Shown: positions 7,538 to 17,443 of the stretch, in pieces
How the letters are laid out: the number at the start of each line of letters is the position of its first letter
Position numbering within the stretch: position 1 is the first letter of the stretch
Assembly: GCF_029080175.1 (NCBI RefSeq)
Contig: NZ_JARFJC010000046.1
DNA: 64,000 bases
Reading direction: 5' to 3' (one strand)
Origin: Luteipulveratus flavus
Lineage (GTDB): Bacteria > Actinomycetota > Actinomycetes > Actinomycetales > Dermatophilaceae
Made by a program: the position numbers and the translations under genes
Notes under the pieces: generated by a model
What the model was told of the DNA's origin: nothing
The model's input: the letters and a program-made list of their open reading frames with translations, nothing else
Database searches by the model: none

Positions 7538-7565
7538 TTCGCCGTTAATCGACATTATGAAGTTT
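7538..7565 (-). other. Degenerate dif-like site overlapping the 3' end of rlmC
   Basis: TTCGCCGTTAA (XerC-arm-like), TCGACA centre, then TTATGAAGTTT. Over 20 bp it matches the dif site at 10663-10690 in the opposite orientation with one mismatch (CGCCGNTAATCGACATTATG), then diverges 5 nt into the XerD arm. The rlmC stop codon lies inside it. Confidence 0.6.
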
Positions 7566-8691
7566 GCCGTTCGAGCAGCGTGACGACCTCGTGGTGGGCC
7601 GTCTGCGGGAACATGTCGAACAGGCGGGCGCGCCGGACGACGTACGACGGCATCGCCGCCAGGTCGCGGGCCAGGCTCGTGGCGTTGCAGCTGGAGTAGA
7701 GCAGGTGCTGGATGCCCGAGCCCTCCAGGACGGGTGCCAGCGGTCCGATGCCGCGGCGGGGCGGGTTCACCACCAGCAGGTCGGGCCGGCCATCAAGCCC
7801 GTACGCGGTCGCGTCGCCCGCGGCGAACGTGACCCTGCCGATCCGCCGGTTGCCGGCCAGCTCGGCGGCGCTTCGCCAGGCGCTCTCGACGGCATCGGCC
7901 GAGACCTCGACGCCGTGCACGGTCCGACCCGGCGCAGCCAGGTGCAGCCCGAACCCGCCGACCCCGCAGTACAGGTCGACCACGGATGCCGGCGCGACCG
8001 ACTCGGCCCACTGCGCCGCCTGCCGGTAGAGCCCGGCCGCGACCGCGGTGTTGGTCTGGAAGAAGCTGCGTGGCCGCAGATGGAGGGTGACGTCGTTGAC
8101 CCGCATGGGCAGCGTGTCGTGCTCGGTCAGCACCCGCTCCTCCTCGCCCTCCACGACCGCCTTGTGCTCGGGCAGCAGGTTGGCGGTGACGACGCGAGCC
8201 TGGGGGAGTGCGGCGCGGATCTCGGGCACAGCCCGTTCCAGACGGGGCAGCTGACCGGGCGACCGGAGCACGAACCGGATCATCAGCTCGCCGTCGGGTG
8301 AGTGCGTGATCAGGACGTTCTTCAGCTCGCCGGTACGGCGAGGCACGTCGTACGGCGTGAGGCCGATGCGAGCGACGAGGTCGGCGAGAACCGGGATCGA
8401 CTCGGCCAGCCCGGGCTCGTGCAGTCCGCAGTACCGCAGGTCGACTCCCGCTCCCGCCGCGTCCAGGATGCCGAGCGTCGGCTCGCCCCGACGGCCGCCG
8501 ACCACGAGCTTGGCCTTGTTACGGAATGCCGACTCCGGGCCGTGGAACGCCTCGTCCCAGGCCTGCGCGGGGATGTCGCCGGCCAGCAGCGCTGCGACGG
8601 TGGCCTGCTTCTGCGCGAGCTGCTCGGCGTAGGGAACGCCCATCAGCGCGCAGGAGCGGCACCGGCCGGCATCGAAGTAGTCGCACTGCAC
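7555..8691 (-). CDS. rlmC: 23S rRNA (uracil-C5)-methyltransferase, RlmC/RumB type
   Basis: 378 residues. The N-terminal cysteines C3, C11, C14 (CDYFDAGRCRSC) plus C88 (RYCGLHEP) fit the 4Fe-4S cluster of RlmC/RlmD. There is no N-terminal TRAM domain, which points to RlmC. RSFFQTN (~210), VVDLYCGVGGFG (~240, SAM site), VVNPPRRG (~307) and YSSCNATSLARD (~334, catalytic Cys) are the family motifs. It methylates C5 of U747 (E. coli numbering) in 23S rRNA. Its stop codon is within the dif-like sequence, and its last residues (LLERQTS) are ordinary, so no truncation is evident. Confidence 0.9.
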   Translation of the reverse strand: MQCDYFDAGRCRSCALMGVPYAEQLAQKQATVAALLAGDIPAQAWDEAFHGPESAFRNKAKLVVGGRRGEPTLGILDAAGAGVDLRYCGLHEPGLAESIPVLADLVARIGLTPYDVPRRTGELKNVLITHSPDGELMIRFVLRSPGQLPRLERAVPEIRAALPQARVVTANLLPEHKAVVEGEEERVLTEHDTLPMRVNDVTLHLRPRSFFQTNTAVAAGLYRQAAQWAESVAPASVVDLYCGVGGFGLHLAAPGRTVHGVEVSADAVESAWRSAAELAGNRRIGRVTFAAGDATAYGLDGRPDLLVVNPPRRGIGPLAPVLEGSGIQHLLYSSCNATSLARDLAAMPSYVVRRARLFDMFPQTAHHEVVTLLERQTS

Positions 8692-8794
8692 CGATCAAGA
8701 GTAGGAGCAGGAACCCCGCGACTTAGGCGCACGTCCGGGCCGCTGCCACCCACCGGTCGGTGCGCAGCAGCGGCGCGGTGCCAGCATGGTCGGC

Positions 8795-9259
8795 GTGAGT
8801 CTCCTGCCCGTCCATCGCCTCCGCGTCGCCGACCTCGCAGACCTCCCCGTGCTGCTGGACCTGTGGGGGTCGCTGTTCGAGGACGAGACCGGGGAGGAAC
8901 CGTGGAGAGTGAGCGCACGGGCGTGGTTCGCCAGCACCGTCGATGACGGCGCCACCGCGCGGCTTCCTGTGGTCGAGGTCGGCGGCGTAGTCGTCGCGAC
9001 GGCGATCGGCACCCTCGAGCTCGGCGTACCGAACCCGTACTGTCCGCGCGGCCGGACGGTACGGCTCGCGAACGTCGTGACACGGCCAGGTCATCGGGGG
9101 CACGGGTACGGGACGCTGCTGGTGGACGACGTGATCGCGTGGGCTCGCCGCATCGAGGCCGACCGGGTGGACCTGAGCGCCACTCCGGAGGGCAGGCGGC
9201 TGTACGAGAAGGCGGGATTTGCGCTGACGAGAGCCCCGCGGATGAAGCTCAGCCTCTGA
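8795..9259 (+). CDS. GNAT family N-acetyltransferase
   Basis: About 154 residues covering one GNAT domain. VEVGGVVVATAIGTL (strand 3-4), RLANVVTRPGHRGHGYGTLLVDDVIAWAR (motif A, Q/R-x-x-G-x-G/A acetyl-CoA loop as RGHGYG), and LSATPEGRRLYEKAGF (motif B) are clear. The acceptor is unknown. GTG 8795 is preferred because CAGCAT (8782-8787) ends 7 nt before it; an ATG at 8786 is also in frame. It converges on the VOC gene. Confidence 0.85.
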   Translation: MSLLPVHRLRVADLADLPVLLDLWGSLFEDETGEEPWRVSARAWFASTVDDGATARLPVVEVGGVVVATAIGTLELGVPNPYCPRGRTVRLANVVTRPGHRGHGYGTLLVDDVIAWARRIEADRVDLSATPEGRRLYEKAGFALTRAPRMKLSL

Positions 9260-9325
9260 TCTGTGCGATGACTGTCCACAGCAGACCCAGCGCCCCCGAA
9301 CCTCGATGTTCGCTGGATGACTGCA

Positions 9326-9742
9326 TCAGCCGACGAGCAGGCAGAAAGGGTGGCCCGCAGGGTCGGCGAGGACGTACAGGGGCTCGCCCTCCTCGTCGGT
9401 GCGGTCCAGCAGCACGTGAGCACCGAGCGACTCCGCCCGTCGGCGGTGGTTCTCCAGCGCATCGCGGTCGGGCACCCGGTAGTCGACGTGCAGCTGCATC
9501 GGCACCTCGGGCGAGGGCCAGGTCGATCGGGAAAGGCTGTCGACCTCCTGGAACGCGAGCTTCCGGTTGCCGTCACCGTCGATGAGTACGAGCCAGTCCG
9601 CGTCGTCGTCGGGTTCGCCATCGGCCGGAGGTTCATCGCCCGGTCGGTACTGCAGACCGAGCAGCTCCCGGTAGAACTCGGCCAGGGCACGGGCATCCGT
9701 CGTGTCCAGCGCGGTGTGCATCATCTGCGGGTAGCTCGACAT
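9326..9742 (-). CDS. VOC (glyoxalase/bleomycin resistance) family protein
   Basis: 138 residues, two beta-alpha-beta-beta-beta modules: TALDTTDARALAEFYRELLGL opens module 1, and HVDYRVPDRDALENHRRRAESLGA and YVLADPAGHPFCLLVG close module 2. A metal-binding His (MQLHVDY) and the penultimate DPAGHPF typical of this group are present. Such proteins bind a divalent metal and act as small lyases, isomerases, dioxygenases or drug-binding proteins; the substrate is unknown. GGAGGTGACC ribosome site before ATG 9742. Confidence 0.82.
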   Translation of the reverse strand: MSSYPQMMHTALDTTDARALAEFYRELLGLQYRPGDEPPADGEPDDDADWLVLIDGDGNRKLAFQEVDSLSRSTWPSPEVPMQLHVDYRVPDRDALENHRRRAESLGAHVLLDRTDEEGEPLYVLADPAGHPFCLLVG

Positions 9743-9820
9743 GGTCACCTCCATCGCACGCACCGTCCTCGATCCTCCCACCGCGCCGCAGAGGGATCGG
9801 TGATCCGGCATCATGCGCTC

Positions 9821-10603
9821 ATGGTCACGAAGGACTCCGGTGCTGCGGGCGCCGGCGCGGTAGGGGGCGATTCGAGCCGGCCGTGGCAGACGCTCTCAGC
9901 CGGCTTCGAGCAGGCACGCGCCCGCGAGGACTCGCTGGACCGACTCGTCGAGTGGCCGGCGCAGCGCGCCCTCCTCGGTGACGTCACGGGACTCGCCGTC
10001 CTGGACGCCGGCTGCGGCAACGGGGCCAAGATCGCTCAGCTGGCCGGCGAAGGAGCCGCCGCCTCGGTCGGCGTGGACATCAGCGCGAACTTCGTCGCGC
10101 CGCCGCCCGGCGTGGAGCTCATCCAGGGCGACCTGTCCGATCTGGCATCGGTCGCGGGGCTCGCCGGCCGGCCGTTCGACCGGATCCTCTTCCTGCAGTC
10201 GTTCGGGTACGCCGCAGATCCGGTCCAGGCGCTGCGGACCGCACGCGACCTGCTGACCGACGACGGCTTCATCCTGCTCACCCGGACCCAGCCCATCCGG
10301 TACGCGGTCGAACGATCGGAGCAGAACGGGACGTCGCTGGGGGAGGAGTACTTCGCCACGGAGTCGTTCGTCTACCGGCACCGCAACTGGGACGAGCAGG
10401 TGACGCTCACCAAGCGGCCGTACACGATGTCGGACCTGCTGAACACGTTCAGCGCAGCCGGGCTGTGGATCGAGACGACGGTCGAGCCGCAGATGTCTGC
10501 CGAAGCCGCCGAGCGCTATCCGCACAAGCAGGCCGTGATGAACGCCTACCTCGGCATCCTGATGTTCGTCCTGCGACCCCTGAGCGGACAACCGGGACGA
10601 TGA
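9821..10603 (+). CDS. Class I SAM-dependent methyltransferase
   Basis: 260 residues. LAVLDAGCGNGAKIAQLA (~62-79) is the SAM-binding motif I, ASVGVDIS follows as motif II, and RPFDRILFLQSFGYAADPVQALRTARDLL with DGFILLTRT complete the Rossmann core. The C-terminal part (WDEQVTLTKRPYTMSDLLNTFSAAGLWIE) resembles small-molecule methyltransferases of the UbiE/Methyltransf_11 kind. The substrate is unknown. The gene ends 59 nt before the dif site. Confidence 0.82.
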   Translation: MVTKDSGAAGAGAVGGDSSRPWQTLSAGFEQARAREDSLDRLVEWPAQRALLGDVTGLAVLDAGCGNGAKIAQLAGEGAAASVGVDISANFVAPPPGVELIQGDLSDLASVAGLAGRPFDRILFLQSFGYAADPVQALRTARDLLTDDGFILLTRTQPIRYAVERSEQNGTSLGEEYFATESFVYRHRNWDEQVTLTKRPYTMSDLLNTFSAAGLWIETTVEPQMSAEAAERYPHKQAVMNAYLGILMFVLRPLSGQPGR

Positions 10604-10662
10604 CAGACAGCGGCGTGCTGCCGGCGGCCGGGGAGGGCCCAGCGCACGCCCTGGCTTCGCTA

Positions 10663-10690
10663 AGTTGACATAATGTCGATTATCGGCGCT
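10663..10690 (+). other. dif: dif site (XerC/XerD chromosome-dimer resolution site)
   Basis: AGTTGACATAA (XerD arm), TGTCGA (6-bp central region) and TTATCGGCGCT (XerC arm) have the 11-6-11 architecture of bacterial dif. The reverse complement reads AGCGCCGATAA / TCGACA / TTATGTCAACT, closely resembling E. coli dif in layout and the actinobacterial dif form as I recall it. It is intergenic and A+T-rich in a GC-rich genome. XerC/XerD, activated by FtsK, resolve chromosome dimers here, so this marks the terminus. Confidence 0.85.
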
Positions 10691-10925
10691 TTCTGATCAT
10701 GGGCTGGCACCCGTAGTGAGGCGGTGATCCACCGGCCCGACCAGATGCGCCGTACGCATGTCGCACGCGCTCCACTGGACGCTGACCCGGTCCGTGCGAT
10801 CTGTGTCCCGCTCGGACACCGTGCGCCGGCGTCAACGCTGTCGCGCCACGAGATGTGACCGGTGGGACGGCGCGTCGTCGACCCGCCATTGGCCACAGGA
10901 CGCCTCCTCATCGACCGGCCGGCCA

Positions 10926-10936
10926 GGTTGACATAA
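10926..10936 (+). other. dif half-site (XerD arm only)
   Basis: GGTTGACATAA repeats the XerD arm of dif (10 of 11 identical) in direct orientation 263 bp downstream. The following TCTGCG and GCCGGTACCGC do not resemble a dif centre or XerC arm. Confidence 0.5.
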
Positions 10937-11034
10937 TCTGCGGCCGGTACCGCTCGAATCACAGCTCGCGCACCCACTCGTGCTCGCGTTCTAGGCTCGA
11001 TCCGACCTCGTCCGGCCGGCGAAAGGCGAAGCAG

Positions 11035-11706
11035 GTGAGGCACGGTCACTACTGGCTGTCCGAACGGCGTCGTTCCCTGCTGGCCGCCGGTGTCGGTGTC
11101 GCCGTAGCAGCGCCGCTGAGGTTGCTACGACCGCACACGCTGTCGGCTGTCGACGGAGCCGTGCTGGTGCTGCTCGCCTACCTGATGACCTACCTGGTCG
11201 TCACGGCGGTAGCGTTCGCCTCGACCGCGCCGGCGCGCATCCGGAGCTGGGCCGAGCGCGAGAGCCGTGGCACCGTGCTGCAGCGGTACGTGCTCGGTAC
11301 GGCACCCGGACCGGGAGTCTCGATCTTCATCGCGGCGGTGGCCTTCGCGGTCTCTTTGGTCTGGTTGCCGGGCCACGGCACGGACCTGGCGGGACCGGCG
11401 CGAGCGATGATCGGCGTCGCCCTGATCGCCGTGGCCTGGATCAGCGTGGTCGTCTCGTACGCGGTCACCTTCCACGCCGACAACCTGCTGGAGAACGAGA
11501 AAGGGCTCGACTTCCCGGGCGACAGCCGCCCGGAGTGGTCCGACTACGTCTACTTCGCGGTGTCGGTCATGGCCACGTTCGGCACCACCGACGTCAACGT
11601 GACCTCCCGCGAGATGCGTCGCACGGTGAGCATCAACGCGGTGATCGCCTTCGTCTTCAACACCGTCACGGTCGCGGCGTCCGTCTCGGCGCTCACCACC
11701 CTCTGA
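11035..11706 (+). CDS. DUF1345-like predicted membrane protein
   Basis: About 223 residues with five likely membrane segments: LLAAGVGVAVAAPL, VDGAVLVLLAYLMTYLVVTAVAF, VSIFIAAVAFAVSLVWL, MIGVALIAVAWISVVVSYAV, and VIAFVFNTVTVAASVSAL near the C-terminus. The segment EWSDYVYFAVSVMATFGTTDVNVTS before the last helix is the conserved region of DUF1345 proteins and looks like an ion-channel pore loop. Start GTG 11035 follows GAAAGGCGAAGCAG; upstream in-frame codons run into the dif half-site and are not coding-like. Function unknown. Confidence 0.75.
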   Translation: MRHGHYWLSERRRSLLAAGVGVAVAAPLRLLRPHTLSAVDGAVLVLLAYLMTYLVVTAVAFASTAPARIRSWAERESRGTVLQRYVLGTAPGPGVSIFIAAVAFAVSLVWLPGHGTDLAGPARAMIGVALIAVAWISVVVSYAVTFHADNLLENEKGLDFPGDSRPEWSDYVYFAVSVMATFGTTDVNVTSREMRRTVSINAVIAFVFNTVTVAASVSALTTL

Positions 11707-11707
11707 G

Positions 11708-12955
11708 TCAGCCCTCGAGCAATCCGCGCAGCATCGCGTTCCGGAAGACACCGCGCGGGTCGAACCGCTCTGCGAGAGAACGGAACTCCTCGAGCCGCGG
11801 GTACATGCCGGGTACGAGCCGGTCCCGGTCGACGTACACCTTGCCCCAGTGCGGTCGGGCGCCCAGCGGGAAGAGTGCACCCTGGATCGCCGGCAGTACC
11901 GCCACGACCGCTGCCTGGTCCGGCCGCCAGGTCAGATGGAAGCCGACGACGTCCGTGCCGTACGCCGAGGACAGCCACAGCTCGTCCGCGGCGACCGTAC
12001 GGATCTCACCCACCTGCAGGACGCCGGCCAGCCGCGGCCCGAGGTCGCGCATCGCCAGGATCGCCTCGCGTGCGTGCGCTCGTGGGACGAGGTACTCGGA
12101 CTGGATCTCCGCGCCGCTGGAGGGAGTGAACTCAGGGCGGAAGTGCGGCAGCCGCTCGTGCCACGGACCCGCCACGCCGAGCTGCACCGTGGTGTGCCGG
12201 GGATCCTGGTCGGCGAGCATGTGGCGCTGCTCGGTCAGCGGCGCCGCGCCGAAGAACGATTCGCCGAACGCCCCGTCGGCGACCTCCTTGAGCCAGGCCA
12301 GACCGATGGTGTCCTCGTGCCAGGTGGTGAACAGCGACACGCTGTACGCGGACGCCGAGACCTCGTCGAACCGCTCGACCACTACGTCCCAGGGCACGTG
12401 CCCGAACAGCCGCTGGCGCACGTCGTACGTCGGCACGACGTCGAGCGTCATCTCGGTCACCACACCGAGCGCTCCGAGCGACACGACGGCGCCGTCGAAA
12501 CCCTCCTCGCCGCGCCGGAGCTCGACCTCCTCCCCCGCTGCCGTCATGATCCGCAGCCCGCTCACCGCCGTGGCCAGGGAGCCGTTGCGGTCCCCGGAGC
12601 CGTGGGTCCCGGTCGCAACGGCACCGGCGACCGAGATGTGGGGCAGGGACGCGAGGTTGGGCAGCGCCCAGCCCGCCCGGTGCAGCTGGTCGGCGACCGC
12701 GCCGTAGCGCATCCCACCGCCCACGGTCACCGTCCGGGCATCGGGGTCGACACGGACGAGCTCGGGCAGGGCGACGGTGCTGAGCAGCAGGTCGTCGGTG
12801 TCGGCGAGCGCGTTGAAGGAGTGACGACTCCCGAGCGGGCGGACCGCGGACGCGCCGACGACGAGCGCGCGCAGCTCGTCGACCGTCCGCGGCCGGGCGA
12901 CCCGCTGCGCCCGGTAGACGTGGTTACCGGCCCAGTTCGTCTCCGCCACCGTCAT
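11708..12955 (-). CDS. FAD-dependent alditol oxidase-like protein
   Basis: About 415 residues of the VAO/PCMH flavoprotein fold. RPLGSRHSFN near residue 45 gives the His that binds FAD covalently in alditol/xylitol oxidases. THGSGDRNGSLATAVSGLRI (~118) is the FAD pyrophosphate loop, and ARPHWGKVYVDRDRL (~375) is the C-terminal HWGK motif of the D-arabinono-lactone / alditol oxidase domain. The reaction expected is O2-dependent oxidation of a terminal alditol hydroxyl to the aldose with H2O2 release. ATG 12955 is preferred over GTG 12961 for ribosome-site spacing. It follows the UvrA-like gene by 19 nt, probably one transcript. Confidence 0.85.
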   Translation of the reverse strand: MTVAETNWAGNHVYRAQRVARPRTVDELRALVVGASAVRPLGSRHSFNALADTDDLLLSTVALPELVRVDPDARTVTVGGGMRYGAVADQLHRAGWALPNLASLPHISVAGAVATGTHGSGDRNGSLATAVSGLRIMTAAGEEVELRRGEEGFDGAVVSLGALGVVTEMTLDVVPTYDVRQRLFGHVPWDVVVERFDEVSASAYSVSLFTTWHEDTIGLAWLKEVADGAFGESFFGAAPLTEQRHMLADQDPRHTTVQLGVAGPWHERLPHFRPEFTPSSGAEIQSEYLVPRAHAREAILAMRDLGPRLAGVLQVGEIRTVAADELWLSSAYGTDVVGFHLTWRPDQAAVVAVLPAIQGALFPLGARPHWGKVYVDRDRLVPGMYPRLEEFRSLAERFDPRGVFRNAMLRGLLEG

Positions 12956-12974
12956 GCTCACTCACCGAGACCTC

Positions 12975-15359
<2,385 letters not shown>

Positions 15360-15402
15360 CGTCTCTCCGTTGCTTCAGATGGTGTTCGGTGCGCCGGCCA
15401 TC

Positions 15403-15813
15403 TCAGCGCACCTCCTGGATCCGGACCATGTTGCCGGCGGGGTCGCGGACGGCACAGTCACGCGTGCCCCAGTCCTGCTCGATGGGCTCCTGGACGATGT
15501 CGACGTCGCGCGCCTGCAGCTGTTCGAACGTCGCGTCAAGGTCCTGGGTGGCCAGCATGATGCTGGCGTAGGTGCCCTTGGCCATCATCTCGGTGATGGT
15601 GCGCCGTTCGTCCTCGGTCACGCCGGGGTCGGCTGCCGGCGGGTGCAGGACGATGTTGACGGCCGGCTGCTGCGGCGGACCGACGGTCAGCCAGCGCATG
15701 CCGTTGTGGCCGACGTCGTTGCGCAGCTCGAAGCCGAGCGTGTCGCGGTAGAAGGCGAGCGCCGCGTCGGGGTCGTCCTGAGGGAGGAAGGTCGTGTGGA
15801 TGCTGATGTCCAT
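15403..15813 (-). CDS. VOC (glyoxalase-like) family protein
   Basis: 136 residues. SIHTTFLPQDDPDAALAFYRDTLGFELRNDVG starts module 1 and SIMLATQDLDATFEQLQARDVDIVQEPIEQDWGTRDCAVRDPAGNMVRIQE is a standard module 2 with the DPAGN turn. It resembles the antibiotic-resistance/glyoxalase group; metal ligands are plausible but the substrate is unknown. ATG 15813 has TAGCGT 7 nt upstream (15826-15821), so it is probably leaderless. It shares a short divergence-free gap with the AraC gene, both on the minus strand and with 3'/5' neighbours overlapping. Confidence 0.85.
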   Translation of the reverse strand: MDISIHTTFLPQDDPDAALAFYRDTLGFELRNDVGHNGMRWLTVGPPQQPAVNIVLHPPAADPGVTEDERRTITEMMAKGTYASIMLATQDLDATFEQLQARDVDIVQEPIEQDWGTRDCAVRDPAGNMVRIQEVR

Positions 15814-15820
15814 GGCGATC

Positions 15821-15826
15821 ACGCTA
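15821..15826 (-). promoter_or_regulatory. Candidate -10 element of the VOC gene (leaderless), within the end of the AraC gene
   Basis: TAGCGT on the minus strand ends 7 nt before ATG 15813. It overlaps the last codons of the upstream araC-type gene. Confidence 0.45.
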
Positions 15827-16267
15827 GGTGCGGGCACCCGAGGGTGCTTCTCGATTCCTGATCGGCCGGGTGACCTTCTTGGACTCGCACGACGGCATCC
15901 CGTCCATCTCGCCCACGGCCTGCCGGCGGTAGGTGCTCGGCGAGACGCCGACGAGCTCGGTGAACCGGGTGCTGAAGGTCCCGAGTGAGGAGCAGCCCAC
16001 CTCGAAGCACACGTCCGTGACGCTGAGGTCGCCGCGCCGCAGCAGGGCCATCGCCCGCTCGATGCGTCGCGTCATGAGGTACGCGTACGGCGACTCGCCG
16101 TACGCCTTGCGGAACTCGCGGCTCAGGTGGCCGGCGGACACGTGGACGCCCCGGGCGAGCGCCTCGACGTCGAGGGGCTGGGCGTACTCGCGGTCCATCC
16201 GGTCGCGGACGCGGCGCAGCATCCGCAGGTCGCGCAGACGCTGCTGCTCGGCGGGTGTAGCGGTCAC
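15824..16267 (-). CDS. AraC family transcriptional regulator (DNA-binding domain only)
   Basis: 147 residues, essentially one AraC/XylS double helix-turn-helix domain. DVEALARGVHVSAGHLSREFRKAYGESPYAYLMTRRIERAMALL is the first HTH, and SVTDVCFEVGCSSLGTFSTRFTELVGVSPSTYRR the second. No ligand-binding N-terminal domain is present. It lies just upstream of the VOC gene on the same strand and may control it. The start is GTG 16267. Confidence 0.88.
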   Translation of the reverse strand: MTATPAEQQRLRDLRMLRRVRDRMDREYAQPLDVEALARGVHVSAGHLSREFRKAYGESPYAYLMTRRIERAMALLRRGDLSVTDVCFEVGCSSLGTFSTRFTELVGVSPSTYRRQAVGEMDGMPSCESKKVTRPIRNREAPSGART

Positions 16268-16330
16268 GACGTGATCGTTCCACGTCGCGGCGACACTCGC
16301 GCCCGGACGCGGCCACGCCTCCCGGACCTC

Positions 16331-17443
16331 TCACGCACGGACGACCTCCAGGCCCAGCAGGTCGGCGAGGCCCGTGATCTCACGGTCCACCGCGCTTGTC
16401 ATCGCGGCGGTGAACGGGACGTCCTCGTGCAGCGCGTTGATCCGAAGGACGCCGGCGCGGTGGTCGGCTACTGCGTCCAGCTTGCCGACGAGCCGGTCGC
16501 CGTGCAGCACCGGCAGCGCGAAGTAGCCCCAGCGACGCTTCGCCGCCGGCTTGTACATCTCCAGGTAATACTCGTACTCGAAGAGCTCGGTGAGCCGGCC
16601 GCGGTCGACGACCAGCCGGTCCAACGGGGACAGCAGCGCGGTCCGCCCGCGGAACGGTTGCCCCAGCTGCTCCAGCGCGACGCGCCACTCCCCCTCGACG
16701 CCCGCGACGACGGCCCGCTCCCCCACGTCGCCGACACCCCACTGCTCACCGGGCACCTCGGGGCGCTTCACCCGCGCGATGCCGAGCGCGCTCAGCCGCC
16801 GCTCCCGCAAGGCGCGCTCGGCGTCCTCGTACGGCACGACCTCGATGTGGCGCGGGTGGACGCGTTCGGCGAGGTCCCAGACGCGTTCACGGCGCTCGCG
16901 GGAGACGACCGCGACCTCGCCCCGGCGCTCCATCATCTCCAGCATCCGGACGACGTTCTTGTTGTTCGACCAGCCCGAGGAGCGCCACGGCACGAGGCAG
17001 GTGTCGTCGATCTCGCGTGCTGGCAGTGGGCCCTCCTCCCTCAGCCGGTCGATGATGTCGAGGCGGCACAGGTCGTTGGCGTCCATCCACTCGCGTAGCT
17101 CGATCTGCCACTCCCGCAACGGTTCCGGACCGGGCCACTGCCGCATCTCGGCGCCGAGCAGGGCGATGTCGTCCGCAGGCCGGAGCAAGCCGTCGAGGTC
17201 CAGGAGGCGGTGACTCGCCAGCAGGTCGTCGACCTCGGTCGGGTCGTACGCGCGTCCGAGGCGGCTCCAGCAGACGAGGTCGACGTTCGGGGCGACCGCC
17301 GGCGTGAGGTCGACCTGGACGATGCCGAGGTGACGGACCACCTCGAGGACGTCGGTCGGACGCGGCGCGGCCAGCAGCTGGGCACGGACGGCGATCCGTC
17401 GCGCGTCCCGCCTGCCCAGTCGATGAATCTGGTTGCTGCTCAT
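16331..17443 (-). CDS. Winged-helix crosslink-repair family protein (YcaQ/AlkX-like, DUF1006)
   Basis: 370 residues. The N-terminus (RRIAVRAQLLAAPRPTDVLEVVRHLGIVQVDL) and RPADDIALLGAEMRQW match the HTH_42 / YcaQ family. PAAKRRWGYFALPVLHGDRLVGKLDAVADH is the conserved C-terminal region. E. coli YcaQ and Streptomyces AlkZ are DNA glycosylases that unhook interstrand crosslinks using a Q-x-Q or similar motif; the catalytic motif is not evident here, so glycosylase activity is only inferred. The start codon overlaps the stop of the upstream DinB-fold gene (ATGA), which suggests translational coupling. Confidence 0.75.
   Translation of the reverse strand: MSSNQIHRLGRRDARRIAVRAQLLAAPRPTDVLEVVRHLGIVQVDLTPAVAPNVDLVCWSRLGRAYDPTEVDDLLASHRLLDLDGLLRPADDIALLGAEMRQWPGPEPLREWQIELREWMDANDLCRLDIIDRLREEGPLPAREIDDTCLVPWRSSGWSNNKNVVRMLEMMERRGEVAVVSRERRERVWDLAERVHPRHIEVVPYEDAERALRERRLSALGIARVKRPEVPGEQWGVGDVGERAVVAGVEGEWRVALEQLGQPFRGRTALLSPLDRLVVDRGRLTELFEYEYYLEMYKPAAKRRWGYFALPVLHGDRLVGKLDAVADHRAGVLRINALHEDVPFTAAMTSAVDREITGLADLLGLEVVRA

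Larger units (their letters stand above)
10604..11034. other. Non-coding terminus region carrying dif
   Basis: 431 nt without a supportable gene. It holds the dif site (10663-10690), a dif half-site (10926-10936), and TAGGCT at 10992-10997, a possible -10 for the following membrane protein gene. A short plus-strand reading ends at the TAA inside the half-site, but it is too short to call. Confidence 0.6.

Noticed and set aside
7538..10690. Prophage or Xer-integrated mobile element between the two dif-like sites
   Set aside because: The enclosed genes are ordinary chromosomal ones (rlmC, GNAT, VOC, methyltransferase), with no integrase, replication or phage genes. An inversion scar is more plausible.
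10660..11049. 129-codon minus-strand reading across dif
   Set aside because: Arg/Ser-rich low-complexity translation typical of antisense frames in GC-rich DNA, and it would cover the dif site.
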